NCBI GenBank assembly: GCA_018262455.1
Contig: JAGSPR010000324.1
Span: forward strand, 1-13,088
Direction of reading: 5' to 3'
Length of the DNA: 13,088 nt
Origin: Deltaproteobacteria bacterium
GTDB lineage: Bacteria; Myxococcota; Polyangia; Haliangiales; Haliangiaceae
This document shows positions 1-7,877 of the stretch, one piece after another (the stretch's first letter is position 1; every line of letters begins with the position of its first letter). The notes below the pieces were generated by a model. It searched no databases. It was not told the DNA's origin and was given only the letters and a program-made list of their open reading frames with translations. Position numbers and translations under genes: made by a program.

Positions 1-332
1 AAGTGGTCGAGGCGTGCGCGTTCCACGCCCGCACCACCGGGCTCGCACCGATGTGGGCGGTCACCCTGCTCGAGGGCGTCAACGACAGCGATGCCGATGC
101 CCAGGCGCTGGCGGATCGCGTGCACGCGTTCAGCGTGGCCACCGGGCGGCGACCTCGGATCTCGATCGTCGCGTACAACGCGATCGGCGGCGACGATCCG
201 TATCGCAGGTCGACCCGCGAGGTGGAGTTCCGAGCCGTGCTGTCCGCCGCGAAGCTGCCGTCACATCGCCGCTACTCGGGTGGCAGCGACGTCGGCGCCG
301 CGTGCGGCCAGCTCGCGAACACGGTCGCGTGA
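1..332 (+). CDS. RlmN/Cfr-type radical SAM rRNA methyltransferase, C-terminal fragment
   Basis: This is the last ~110 codons of a gene whose 5' end lies outside the window; the frame is open to the left edge. The residues match the C-terminal third of RlmN, which methylates C2 of an adenine in 23S rRNA (A2503) and in some tRNAs. Visible landmarks are LLEGVNDSDADAQALA (family: LKGVNDS.. helix), a YNAIGGDDPYRR stretch in place of the usual IPFNP.PG..Y.R, and AACGQLA near the end, which holds the cysteine that carries the transient methyl group in RlmN. The [4Fe-4S] CxxxCxxC motif would lie upstream and is not visible. The residues before AACGQLA read GGSDVG where RlmN usually has GDDID, and the protein stops soon after, so this may be a divergent RlmN paralog. 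It converges on the GST gene with a 14-nt gap. Confidence 0.75.
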   Translation, partial: VVEACAFHARTTGLAPMWAVTLLEGVNDSDADAQALADRVHAFSVATGRRPRISIVAYNAIGGDDPYRRSTREVEFRAVLSAAKLPSHRRYSGGSDVGAACGQLANTVA

Positions 333-346
333 GGATCTCGCGGAAG

Positions 347-958
347 CTACGCCTTGGAGCTCGGTCGCTCGGACACGCGCTTGTGCCACGCCGCGAGGTG
401 CGGGTGCGTCTCCGGCGAGACGCGGATGTTGCTGACCTTGCCGAAATCGATCGCGCACAGCGCGGTGATGTCCGCGACGGTGTAGCGATCCCCCGCCAGG
501 TACGACCGGTTCGCGAGCTCGGTATCGAGCCAGTCGAACCGGGCCGCGATGTGCTCGCGCATGATCTCGCCGAACTCGGCCGCCTGCTTGATCTTGCCGA
601 CCCAGAACGTGTGCGTGTTGCGGAACACCTGGGAGATCGGGAACAGCAGCTCGAGCTCGGCATGCCGATTCCACTGCTCGATCACGGCGCGCTCCCACGC
701 GTCGATCCCGAACAGGTTCGGCTCCGGGTAGAGCTCTTCGAGATACCGGCAGATCGCGATCGACTCGCGGAGCACCTTGCCGTCCGCGAGCTCGAGCACC
801 GGCAACAGGGCGATCGGGTTCTTGCGGCGGAACTCCTCGGTCTGGTGCTCCAGCGCCGCGATCTTCACCTCGATCGTGTCGTAGGCCACACCCTTCTCGG
901 CCAGGAACACCCGAACCCGACGAGGATTGGGTGCTCGGAGATCGTGGTAGAGCAGCAT
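347..958 (-). CDS. Glutathione S-transferase family protein
   Basis: A 203-residue protein of normal GST length. Residues 1-80 form the thioredoxin-like N-domain, beginning MLLYHDL; it has the cis-proline in LLPVLEL (Pro53) and the glutathione gamma-Glu contact pair ESIA (Glu65-Ser66). Residues ~88-203 form the helical C-domain with the folding signature GDRYTVADI (156-164). GSTs of this kind conjugate or reduce electrophiles with glutathione in the cytosol; the substrate cannot be read from the sequence. The first-strand region RAPNPRRVR lacks an obvious catalytic Cys, so a Ser/Tyr/Asn-type site is more likely. ATG at 958 fits the family N-terminus; an in-frame ATG at 970, preceded by a GGGGG run, is an alternative that adds four residues. 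It is divergent from the lipoprotein gene at 1030. Confidence 0.88.
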   Translation of the reverse strand: MLLYHDLRAPNPRRVRVFLAEKGVAYDTIEVKIAALEHQTEEFRRKNPIALLPVLELADGKVLRESIAICRYLEELYPEPNLFGIDAWERAVIEQWNRHAELELLFPISQVFRNTHTFWVGKIKQAAEFGEIMREHIAARFDWLDTELANRSYLAGDRYTVADITALCAIDFGKVSNIRVSPETHPHLAAWHKRVSERPSSKA

Positions 959-992
959 ACCGGGGACCATACCCCCGCTCGATGACCAAAAC

Positions 993-1022
993 TCGGCAGC
1001 GCCGGCCAGGATCTCGTACAAT
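993..1022 (+). promoter_or_regulatory. Candidate sigma-70-type promoter of the coiled-coil lipoprotein gene
   Basis: A TACAAT box (1017-1022, five of six bases to TATAAT) lies 7 nt before the ATG at 1030. A TCGGCA hexamer (993-998, four of six to TTGACA) sits 18 nt upstream of it. A start point about 7 nt after the -10 box would fall on or next to the ATG, so the mRNA may be leaderless. Confidence 0.4.
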
Positions 1023-1029
1023 TGGACGG

Positions 1030-1938
1030 ATGCGGACCGTGGGGCTCCTGCTTTCGTTGTCGATGTGTGTCGCGCTTGGCGCCTGCAAGGCCAAGGACGA
1101 TGCGAACGCCACGCCCGATCCTGCTGCCCTCAAGGCGCAGCAGGAGCTGGTCGCCCGCCGTGATGCGCTGATGTCACAGCGCCAGAAGCTGCAGGGCGAG
1201 CGCGACCAGATCGACGAGAAGATCAAACAAGTTACCGCGACCGGTGGCGATACCAGCGAGCTCGCGAAGCAGCGCGCCGCGATCGACAGCCTGATCGAGA
1301 ACCAGAGCTCGGACCTGTCCTCGATCTCGACCAAGATCGATCAGGTCGTGGCAAAGGGTGACAGCGCCGCGAACCTCGCGGGCCGTGAAGCCAACATGGG
1401 CTCGCGCGAGAAGTCGGTCGCCGCCCGCGAGCTCCAGTTCGCCGAGCGCGAGCGCGCGATCGCCCAGCGCGAGGCCACGCTCGCCCAGCGCGAGAAGGAG
1501 ACCTGCGGGGTCGCCCAGCCGATGATCATCCAGCAGGTCGCGGCCCCGAAGGGCACCAACTACACGCGCAAGGAAATCGAGCCGCTGCTCGGCAAGGCAC
1601 GGGCGACGATGGCGAAGAAGGGCCTCGTCTCCAGCGATCTTGGCCCAGCCGCCGGTCTCGAGAACGAGTCGACGGACGCGATGCGCGACAACGACTGGGG
1701 CAAGGCCTACCTCGCCGCCGCGCAGCTGTCCGCCACCGTCGAAGCCGTCAAAGTCGATCGCAACTTCATCGGCGCGAAGGCTGGTCGCCTGCAGAGCTAC
1801 GTCAAGACCAAGAAGCGCGACGAGGCAACCGAGCAGGTCCTCGCAGACGGCATGAAGGAAGTCATGCAGAAGTTCGGCGATGGCGACTTCAGCGCGGCCA
1901 ACCGCAAGCTCAACCAGCTCTGGCAGCAGGTCAAGTAG
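1030..1938 (+). CDS. Coiled-coil lipoprotein, function unknown
   Basis: A 302-residue predicted lipoprotein. The signal peptide is MRTVGLLLSLSMCVALGAC, with a lipobox LGAC and lipidated Cys19; the next residues are KAKDD. Residues ~34-155 are rich in Ala/Gln/Arg/Glu with heptad-like spacing, including an AxRExxLAxRE-like series at 119-155, so a long coiled coil is likely. A single Cys at 159 follows. Residues ~178-302 look helical and somewhat TPR-like (GDFSAANRKLNQL near the end). The frame stays open to 931, but ATG 1030 is chosen because the signal peptide starts there. No Asp at +2 argues for outer-membrane sorting if the Lol rule applies. It could be a periplasmic scaffold or cell-wall-related protein; I do not recognise a named family. 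It converges with the PEGA genes with a 15-nt gap. Confidence 0.85.
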   Translation: MRTVGLLLSLSMCVALGACKAKDDANATPDPAALKAQQELVARRDALMSQRQKLQGERDQIDEKIKQVTATGGDTSELAKQRAAIDSLIENQSSDLSSISTKIDQVVAKGDSAANLAGREANMGSREKSVAARELQFAERERAIAQREATLAQREKETCGVAQPMIIQQVAAPKGTNYTRKEIEPLLGKARATMAKKGLVSSDLGPAAGLENESTDAMRDNDWGKAYLAAAQLSATVEAVKVDRNFIGAKAGRLQSYVKTKKRDEATEQVLADGMKEVMQKFGDGDFSAANRKLNQLWQQVK

Positions 1939-1953
1939 GGTCCAACCCTGGGG

Positions 1954-2835
1954 TTAGCAGGCGGCCCCGCCGACCTTGCGGCACGGCGCGTCTGGCAGAT
2001 CCTGGGCGATGTAGCCGGCGATGATCCCGGACACGATCGCGAGCCCGACCGCGGCGGGCCCGACCACGTACCACCGCCGCCACACCGGCGGATCGGAGTA
2101 GATCACGCGGTCACGGTTCGTCGGATTGCCCCGGACGTCGCGCTGCACGATCGGGTACTGGGTCATCCCGACGGTCACCTCGGTGGTCGTGCCGAACGGC
2201 ACGTCGATGAAGCGCACGAAGTCGCGATACTCCGGGTGGGTCACGCGCACCGCCTGGGTGCCGACCGGTAGGGCGAGCTCGTTTCGCGCGGACAGCGTGA
2301 CCTTGCTGCCGTTCACGTAGACGGTCGTGCCGCTGACGTCGATCGCGAAGTGCAGCGTGCCTCGATAGCGGTCGGGATCGAGCAGGCGGATCACCGCGCC
2401 ACTCGGGCCCCCGGCCTGTTCCTTCGCGCCGATCGAGAGGGTGGTCGAGCGCAGCTCCTTGGCGCTCGCAACGTCGGTTGCGCCGAGATAGATGATCTTG
2501 GCCTCGCCGAGGCCGCCGACCTGACCGGCGATCACGATCTCGGCGCCGACCAGCTTGCCGACCTCGGCCAGGCACGCGACCTCGCCCTCGCACGCCTTGA
2601 GGTGCGGCTTCTTCGCCTTCTTGATCGCGTCGGCAACCAGGGCGGCGGTGATGACCTTGGTCCCGCCGAGCGCGACGATCGCGGCTTCGAGCTGGCCCGT
2701 GAGCTTCTTCACCGACGCCGAGGTGTCCTCGGCATCGAGGGTGGACAGCGGCACCACGGCGACGACCCGGTCCGCACGCGCGGCCGTGGCGAGGCACGCC
2801 ACGATCACGACCGTGGCGGCGAGTCGGGCTAGCAC
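1954..2835 (-). CDS. Exported PEGA-domain protein, downstream paralog
   Basis: A 293-residue protein starting at GTG 2835. A Sec signal peptide (residues 1-21, cut likely after ARA) is followed by a TolB-N/CsgG-like alpha/beta domain (~22-150: VVAVVPL strand, EIVIAGQVGGLGE), a PEGA-like beta domain (~158-225: TVYVNG, THPEYRDF), a membrane helix (~254-276), and a short tail ending in Cys. PEGA domains are surface or envelope beta modules, thought to act in binding or assembly. The GTG overlaps the stop of the upstream gene by 7 nt, so the two are probably translationally coupled. It is a paralog of that gene: both carry C-x5-C (Cys82/Cys88 here) in the same place, and both end in Cys. The PEGA consensus is weaker here than in the neighbour. 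The frame extends upstream of 2835, but that part overlaps the neighbour and has no signal peptide. Confidence 0.83.
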   Translation of the reverse strand: MLARLAATVVIVACLATAARADRVVAVVPLSTLDAEDTSASVKKLTGQLEAAIVALGGTKVITAALVADAIKKAKKPHLKACEGEVACLAEVGKLVGAEIVIAGQVGGLGEAKIIYLGATDVASAKELRSTTLSIGAKEQAGGPSGAVIRLLDPDRYRGTLHFAIDVSGTTVYVNGSKVTLSARNELALPVGTQAVRVTHPEYRDFVRFIDVPFGTTTEVTVGMTQYPIVQRDVRGNPTNRDRVIYSDPPVWRRWYVVGPAAVGLAIVSGIIAGYIAQDLPDAPCRKVGGAAC

Positions 2836-3731
2836 TTCTCGCCTGTCACGCCGTTGACGCAGTCGATCTTGCCGACGCTGGACCCGATGCCCGCACCAAC
2901 CACGATCGCCGCGACCCCGACGACCGCGATGAACCACGTCCGCGTGTAGAACGGCCTGCGCTCGACCAGGTTGACCTTGCCGGTCCCGAGCACGACCGTG
3001 GAGGGCAGCAGCCGCACCACGACCTGGCTGACCTTCTGGAAGTGAACGTCGACCTCGTCCTCGAATGGCGCATACCCGGCGGCCTGGACGCGCAGCTTGT
3101 GCTTGCCGAGCGGCTGCTTGGCGATCACGCCGAGCCTCGGCAGCGGGGTCTTGCCGATCGTCTTGCCGTCGAGCTGGACCTCGGCGCCCACGAGGTCACC
3201 CTGGACCTGGATCGAGCCATGGATCTGCCCCGGCGCGAGCAAGCGGTAGGCGGCCACGCGCACCCCCTCGATCAGATCGTCGGGGCTGCCGCGCAGCGGG
3301 TCGGTCTGGATCCGCTGAACCTGACGGGCGGTCGCAACATCGACTGCCTTGATGTTCAGAATGTAGTTGTCGCCCATCGCCCCGACGGTCCCGGTGACCA
3401 CGATGTCGACCCCGAGCTTCTTGCCGATCGCGGCGAGGCACTTCTCCTCGCCCGTGCAGTCGCGCTGGTCGGCGGTGACCACGCGCTCGATCTCGCGCCG
3501 GCTGGGCAGGGGGAGCTTGTCGAGGCGATCGAGCTCCATGCGAAACAGGGTCTCGAGCCGGCCGACCAGCTCGGTGTCGATCCCGAGCGCGTCGAACCGC
3601 CAGACCGCGATCTTCTGGGTCAACGCTTCTTCGGGGCCGGTCTCGGGCGCTGGAGTGATCGGCGTGTCCGAGCGACCGATTCCCGGGGTCAGCATCAGGC
3701 ACGCAGCCGCGATCAGTAGCCTCCTCACCAC
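2829..3731 (-). CDS. Exported PEGA-domain protein, upstream paralog
   Basis: A 300-residue protein read from GTG 3731. Order of parts: signal peptide MVRRLLIAAACLMLTPG (to ~21), a short Pro-rich linker, a TolB-N/CsgG-like domain (~39-165) with KIAVWRFDALG and DIVVTGTVGAMGDNY, a clear PEGA domain (~172-240) with GAEVQLDGKTIGKTPLP and HKLRVQAAGYAPFE, and one membrane helix (~264-285). The tail holds Cys291 and ends with Cys300. It probably sits in the envelope with the bulk in the periplasm. It is first of a two-gene operon with its paralog. Starts at GTG 3728 or GTG 3749 are possible; 3731 is preferred because a TACGAT box lies 8 nt before it, as at other starts in this window. The exact role is unknown. 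Confidence 0.83.
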   Translation of the reverse strand: MVRRLLIAAACLMLTPGIGRSDTPITPAPETGPEEALTQKIAVWRFDALGIDTELVGRLETLFRMELDRLDKLPLPSRREIERVVTADQRDCTGEEKCLAAIGKKLGVDIVVTGTVGAMGDNYILNIKAVDVATARQVQRIQTDPLRGSPDDLIEGVRVAAYRLLAPGQIHGSIQVQGDLVGAEVQLDGKTIGKTPLPRLGVIAKQPLGKHKLRVQAAGYAPFEDEVDVHFQKVSQVVVRLLPSTVVLGTGKVNLVERRPFYTRTWFIAVVGVAAIVVGAGIGSSVGKIDCVNGVTGEKC

Positions 3732-3739
3732 GATGGCTG

Positions 3740-3745
3740 ATCGTA
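3740..3745 (-). promoter_or_regulatory. Candidate -10 box of the PEGA operon
   Basis: TACGAT on the minus strand, 8 nt before GTG 3731. No good -35 hexamer is seen at 16-18 nt. The spacing matches the other TANNNT-start arrangements in the window and supports 3731 as the start. Confidence 0.3.
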
Positions 3746-3812
3746 TCACTGTTCCGGCACGTTCATCTCCGCCCCGGTGCTCGCCGCAAACCCACCGTGT
3801 TAGCTTGCGGCC

Positions 3813-4211
3813 ATGATCCGGTCGCGACCGATCGCACTCGTCGTGCTGGCCATGGCGGCCGCGTGCTCCTCGGTCTCCACCGTGCGCGTCCAGCCCGAGC
3901 ACGTCTACGTGGGCCCGAACATGCACCCGATCGCCGTGATCCACGCCCAGGTCACACGCGGTTACATCCTGTTCCTTCCCCTCGGTAGCCCGGTCAACCT
4001 CGATCGAGTAGTCAACCGCATGCTCCTGGCCACCGCGAAGGCGCTCGGCGCCGACAAGGTCGTGAACATCACGGTCGACGTCACCCCGAACGACGGCATC
4101 TGGACGCTGCGCAAGATCCTTGGCTGGCAGAGCGCCCAGGCCAGCGGGGTCGCTGTCGTGGTCGACGAACCCGCGCCCGGAGCGGCCCCGCCCGTGAAGG
4201 CCGCACCATGA
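3813..4211 (+). CDS. Small predicted lipoprotein, unknown function
   Basis: A 132-residue protein with an N-terminal signal [18 protein letters not shown]. The lipobox-like AAAC gives a likely lipidated Cys18, followed by SSVSTVRV. The core reads as an alpha/beta domain: [20 protein letters not shown], then a helix with [22 protein letters not shown] and a closing strand SGVAVVV. The [10 protein letters not shown] pattern recalls small secreted proteins of the TRL/YbjQ-like kind, but the match is too loose for a name. The C-terminus is Ala/Pro-rich. The gene is divergent from the PEGA operon, and its stop overlaps the next start as ATGA, so it is likely co-transcribed with the ArsA-like ATPase gene. 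A TAGCTT sequence 6 nt before the ATG may be its -10 box. Confidence 0.75.
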   Translation: MIRSRPIALVVLAMAAACSSVSTVRVQPEHVYVGPNMHPIAVIHAQVTRGYILFLPLGSPVNLDRVVNRMLLATAKALGADKVVNITVDVTPNDGIWTLRKILGWQSAQASGVAVVVDEPAPGAAPPVKAAP

Positions 4212-4987
4212 GCCTTGCCGACAAGCGCCTGGTGCTCGTCGTCGGCAAGGGCGGGGTCGGCCGTAGCACGGTCGCGGCGGCGATCGCGGGGCGGTGCGCT
4301 CGCACCGGCAAGAAGGTCTTGCTGTACGAGACCAACGCGAACGATCGCTTCGGCAACTACTTCAATAAGCCGGCGGTCGGCACCGAGCCCTCGCAGCTCG
4401 CGCCGAACTTGTGGGCCGTCAACGCCACGCCCGCCTCGGCGCTCGAGGAGTACGGCCTGATGGTCCTGCGCTGGCGATCGGTCTACGAGATGGTGTTCGA
4501 GAACCGGGTGACCAAGGCATTCCTGCGCGCCATCCCCGGTCTCGACGACTACTCGCTGCTCGGCAAGGCCTGGTATCACACCGAGGACACCAAGCGCGGC
4601 AAGCCGGTCTGGGACACCGTCGTGTTCGACATGCCCGCATCCGGCCATTCCGCGTCGATGCTGCGGGTCCCGTGGGTGATCTCCGAGACCGTTCCGGACG
4701 GGCCGCTGACGCGCGATGCACGGACCATCAAGGAGCTGCTCACCGATCCGGCGCGCACCGCGGTGGTGCTCGTGACGCTCGCCGAGGAGATGCCGGTCAA
4801 TGAGGCGATCGAGCTCGAGACCAAGCTGTCGGGGCTCGGTATCGTTCCGCAGCACCTGGTCGTCAACCAGGTCTTCCCGGAGCACTTCCCGCCGGGCTCG
4901 CCGAGCACGCGCCTGACCGGCGTCGTGATCATGCGATGGCCGTGCGGATCGCGGAAGATCACCATGCCGCGCCCGATATACGGATAG
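4208..4987 (+). CDS. ArsA/GET3-like ATPase, 3'-truncated and chimeric
   Basis: A 259-residue product with an ArsA/GET3-type (SIMIBI) ATPase domain. The deviant Walker A is GKGGVGRST (13-21): the signature Lys14 is present, but the usual P-loop Lys is Arg19. [12 protein letters not shown] (141-152) matches the DTAPTGH switch, and [13 protein letters not shown] (191-203) matches the conserved PEEmpvnE helix. The family binds nucleotide as a dimer and handles anions or client proteins; many bacterial members are uncharacterised. From ~236 on, the family pattern stops (SPSTR is followed by [12 protein letters not shown]), about 70-80 residues short of a normal C-terminus, and the frame runs through antisense of a short minus-strand gene to a TAG. 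A GAAGG ribosome site (4196-4200) precedes ATG 4208, which overlaps the lipoprotein stop. Activity is doubtful. Confidence 0.8.
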   Translation: MSLADKRLVLVVGKGGVGRSTVAAAIAGRCARTGKKVLLYETNANDRFGNYFNKPAVGTEPSQLAPNLWAVNATPASALEEYGLMVLRWRSVYEMVFENRVTKAFLRAIPGLDDYSLLGKAWYHTEDTKRGKPVWDTVVFDMPASGHSASMLRVPWVISETVPDGPLTRDARTIKELLTDPARTAVVLVTLAEEMPVNEAIELETKLSGLGIVPQHLVVNQVFPEHFPPGSPSTRLTGVVIMRWPCGSRKITMPRPIYG

Positions 4988-5079
4988 CTGATCAAATAGC
5001 CCGTATACAGCCGACCGTTTGGCCCTGCGGGCCGCTCGGTGCCGAGCTCACGAATCTTGCGTGCCGTGACGCTGACCAT
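4903..5079 (-). pseudogene. Short conserved-looking gene, 3' end lost at a junction
   Basis: The first ~59 codons from ATG 5079 read like a real protein: an N-terminal basic helix (VTARKIRELG), then [29 protein letters not shown] and ITTPVRRVL. Alternating hydrophobic strands around Gly-Arg turns suggest a small beta-barrel of the kind that ends in a T(T/S)PV.R strand. Past ~4903 the frame stays open down to 4576, but there it is only the antisense of the ArsA-like gene, so the native stop is gone or lies in deleted DNA. The stretch is less GC-rich than its surroundings (several TAT codons). I cannot name the family. It could instead be a chance antisense frame, but the opposite strand shows no coherent protein here. 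Confidence 0.45.
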
Positions 5080-5095
5080 GGGGTCGCTATCTATT

Positions 5096-5124
5096 AGTCT
5101 AGGAGATGCTTGGTCCGGCGTCAT
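5096..5124 (-). promoter_or_regulatory. Weak promoter candidate for the short minus-strand gene
   Basis: ATGACG (5119-5124) and TAGACT (5096-5101) on the minus strand, spaced 17 nt, each four of six to consensus, in a local AT-rich patch upstream of ATG 5079. Confidence 0.22.
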
Positions 5125-5152
5125 CCTCTTTGCTGAAACGAGTGGGGTAGCG

Positions 5153-5920
5153 GTGGAGCGACCACCTGGAACCATCGAGGCGCTGTACGAACAGGTGCGC
5201 GCGCTGGTCGCGGTGCAGGCCGACGGCGCGCCCTCCGTCTTGCACCCGGTAGCACCGGGGATCCGGGTGCTTGCGTTGCGTACCCCCACACTTCCGCCGG
5301 CCGCACACACCAACGTCTACCTGGTCGGACCCGAAGCGGGACCGGTCGCGGTCGTCGACCCCGGCAGCCCGTACCTCGACCAGCAGAGGGCGCTCGATGC
5401 CGTGCTCGAGGAGCTGGCACGCCGGCTGGCCGGGATCGTCGACGTCACGCGACTCGTCGAGGATGGCGAGGTCATCCATGGTGCCACGGCGGTGTTCACG
5501 CCCGGTCACGCCGAGGGCCACCTGTGCTTCGAGGTCGGCGCGGCGCCGATCGCCGGCGACATGGTCGCGGGGATCGGCTCCATCTTGATCGATCCCGATG
5601 AGGGCGACATGGCGCTCTACCTCGCGTCGCTCGAGCGTCTGCTGGCCCGCCCGCCCGCGACCCTCCTGCCGGCCCACGGCCCGCCGATCGTCGACGGGCC
5701 CGGGAAGCTGGCCGAGTACCTCCGACACCGCCGGATGCGCGAGACCCGGGTGGTGGACGCTTTGGCCTCCGAGAGCACCCTCCCGGGCCTGATCGCCAGC
5801 GTCTACGCCGATACCCCTCGGGAGCTGTGGCCGCTCGCGGAGCGCTCGCTCCTTGCCCACCTCGACAAGCTCGTTCGCGAGGATAGGGCACGCAACGTCG
5901 GCGGTCGCTGGTCGCGGTGA
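5153..5920 (+). CDS. Metallo-beta-lactamase-fold protein lacking the HxHxDH block
   Basis: A 255-residue product from GTG 5153, with GGGG (5144-5147) as ribosome site. It resembles LACTB2-type hydrolases: HTNVYLVG and VAVVDPGSPY (52-74) form the first strands, PGHAEGHLCFE (117-127) carries the second-site His119, AGDMV (134-138) the bridging Asp136, and LPAHGPPI (172-179) His175. The C-terminus (~192-255, RHRRMRETRVVDAL onward) fits the winged-helix tail of that subfamily. The block normally lying between the first helix and the TRLVEDGEVI strand, with TH.H.DH and its flanks, is missing: LEELARR (86-91) runs directly into LAGIVDVTR. The reading frame is intact, so an in-frame loss of about 40 codons is the simplest reading. 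The protein is probably catalytically dead, or the assembly is at fault here. Confidence 0.8.
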   Translation: MERPPGTIEALYEQVRALVAVQADGAPSVLHPVAPGIRVLALRTPTLPPAAHTNVYLVGPEAGPVAVVDPGSPYLDQQRALDAVLEELARRLAGIVDVTRLVEDGEVIHGATAVFTPGHAEGHLCFEVGAAPIAGDMVAGIGSILIDPDEGDMALYLASLERLLARPPATLLPAHGPPIVDGPGKLAEYLRHRRMRETRVVDALASESTLPGLIASVYADTPRELWPLAERSLLAHLDKLVREDRARNVGGRWSR

Positions 5921-5931
5921 CTCCGCGCCGC

Positions 5932-5937
5932 TATAGT
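5932..5937 (+). promoter_or_regulatory. Candidate -10 box of the sigma-54 activator gene
   Basis: TATAGT, five of six bases to TATAAT, 8 nt before GTG 5946. No convincing -35 hexamer is seen upstream. No Shine-Dalgarno sequence precedes the GTG, which fits a leaderless start. Confidence 0.35.
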
Positions 5938-5945
5938 GCGTCGCG

Positions 5946-7402
<1,457 letters not shown>

Positions 7403-7403
<1 letters not shown>

Positions 7404-7597
7404 TGAAGGCCCAGCGCTGTCCGACCTGCAAGGCCGTGACGAAGCAGGACGGCAACAAGCTGTACCCGTTCTGCAGCGAGCGCTGCCACCTGGTCGATCT
7501 CGGGAGGTGGCTGGGCGAGGAGTACCGGATCCCCGCGGGACCCGACGGCAGCGGCGGGGCGGAGACTGGCGTCCCCGGGCCCGACGACGAACAGTGA
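7403..7597 (+). CDS. yacG: YacG-like zinc protein (DNA gyrase inhibitor family)
   Basis: A 64-residue protein with the YacG four-cysteine zinc finger: C6-P-T-C9 and C24-S-E-R-C28, followed by [16 protein letters not shown], the typical conserved helix and end of the family. E. coli YacG binds GyrB and inhibits DNA gyrase. The acidic Gly/Pro-rich tail (46-64) is not part of the fold. ATG 7403 shares its A with the TGA of the sigma-54 activator gene; GTG 7400 is an in-frame alternative one codon upstream. The overlap implies co-translation with the activator, an uncommon partner. Confidence 0.88.
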
Positions 7598-7636
7598 CCG
7601 AGCGTCGTGATCGAGATCTGAACGAAGGGTCGACGA

Positions 7637-7802
7637 CAACGATGGGGTCAGACATCTACGTCGCCGTTCAAAGCGTCAAGGTCGGGGTCAAGGTCAAGGT
7701 CGAGGTCAAGGTCGAGGTCAAGGTCGACGTTGACGTTGACGTCGACCTTGACCCGGACGTTGACCCGTTTGACGGCGACGTAGACGTCTGACCCCATCGT
7801 TG
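7637..7802. repeat. 166-bp imperfect palindrome with GATGGGGTCAGAC ends (REP-like)
   Basis: The left end CAACGATGGGGTCAGAC (7637-7653) is the exact reverse complement of the right end (7786-7802). After one mismatch, TCTACGTCGCCGT is also shared by both arms, and weaker complementarity (GTCAAGGTC-type hexamers against GACCTTGAC-type hexamers) continues to the centre near 7720. Single-stranded DNA or RNA could fold into one long hairpin. The ends resemble the TGGGGTCAG..CTGACCCCA palindromes that I recall near REP-associated tyrosine transposase genes; that link is recollection plus inference. It lies 75 bp from the 3' end of such a gene. It may also stop transcription of the yacG operon. Confidence 0.85.
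7672..7759. repeat. Degenerate hexamer tandem repeats inside the palindrome
   Basis: The left half runs as GGTCAA/GGTCGA hexamers (about eight units from 7679 on) and the right half as GACGTT/GACGTC/GACCTT units. The six-base period equals two codons and gives alternating Val-Lys, Val-Glu and Val-Asp dipeptides in the open frame. Slippage plus palindrome formation would explain the pattern. Confidence 0.75.
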
Positions 7803-7877
7803 ACCTTGCACCTGAACGATCTCATCGACGTCTCCGACGACGCGATCCTGGAATCCGAGCTCATCCCCGGGCGCGCG

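Noticed and set aside
14..985. Long plus-strand frame (323 codons) over the RlmN end and the GST gene
   Set aside because: Arg/Ala/Asp-rich composition typical of GC-rich antisense; the GST on the minus strand explains the conservation.
1944..1955. AACCC-TG-GGGTT mini palindrome between convergent genes as a terminator
   Set aside because: The loop is too small for a stable hairpin and there is no U tract.
5075..5085. ATGGGGTC near 5078 as a second copy of the palindrome end
   Set aside because: The match is only eight bases (ATGGGGTC) and lacks the following AGAC and any mirrored partner.
5106..5150. 14-codon frame MLGPASSSLLKRVG after TCTAGGAG
   Set aside because: The ribosome-like site abuts the ATG with no spacing and the peptide has no supporting feature; it may just be remnant sequence before the MBL gene.
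5415..5430. Sigma-54 promoter-like TGGCACG followed by CTGGC
   Set aside because: The -12 element does not match TTGC and the site is inside a coding region.
7672..7759. CRISPR-like array
   Set aside because: The repeat unit is six bases with no spacers; it is a tandem repeat within a palindrome.
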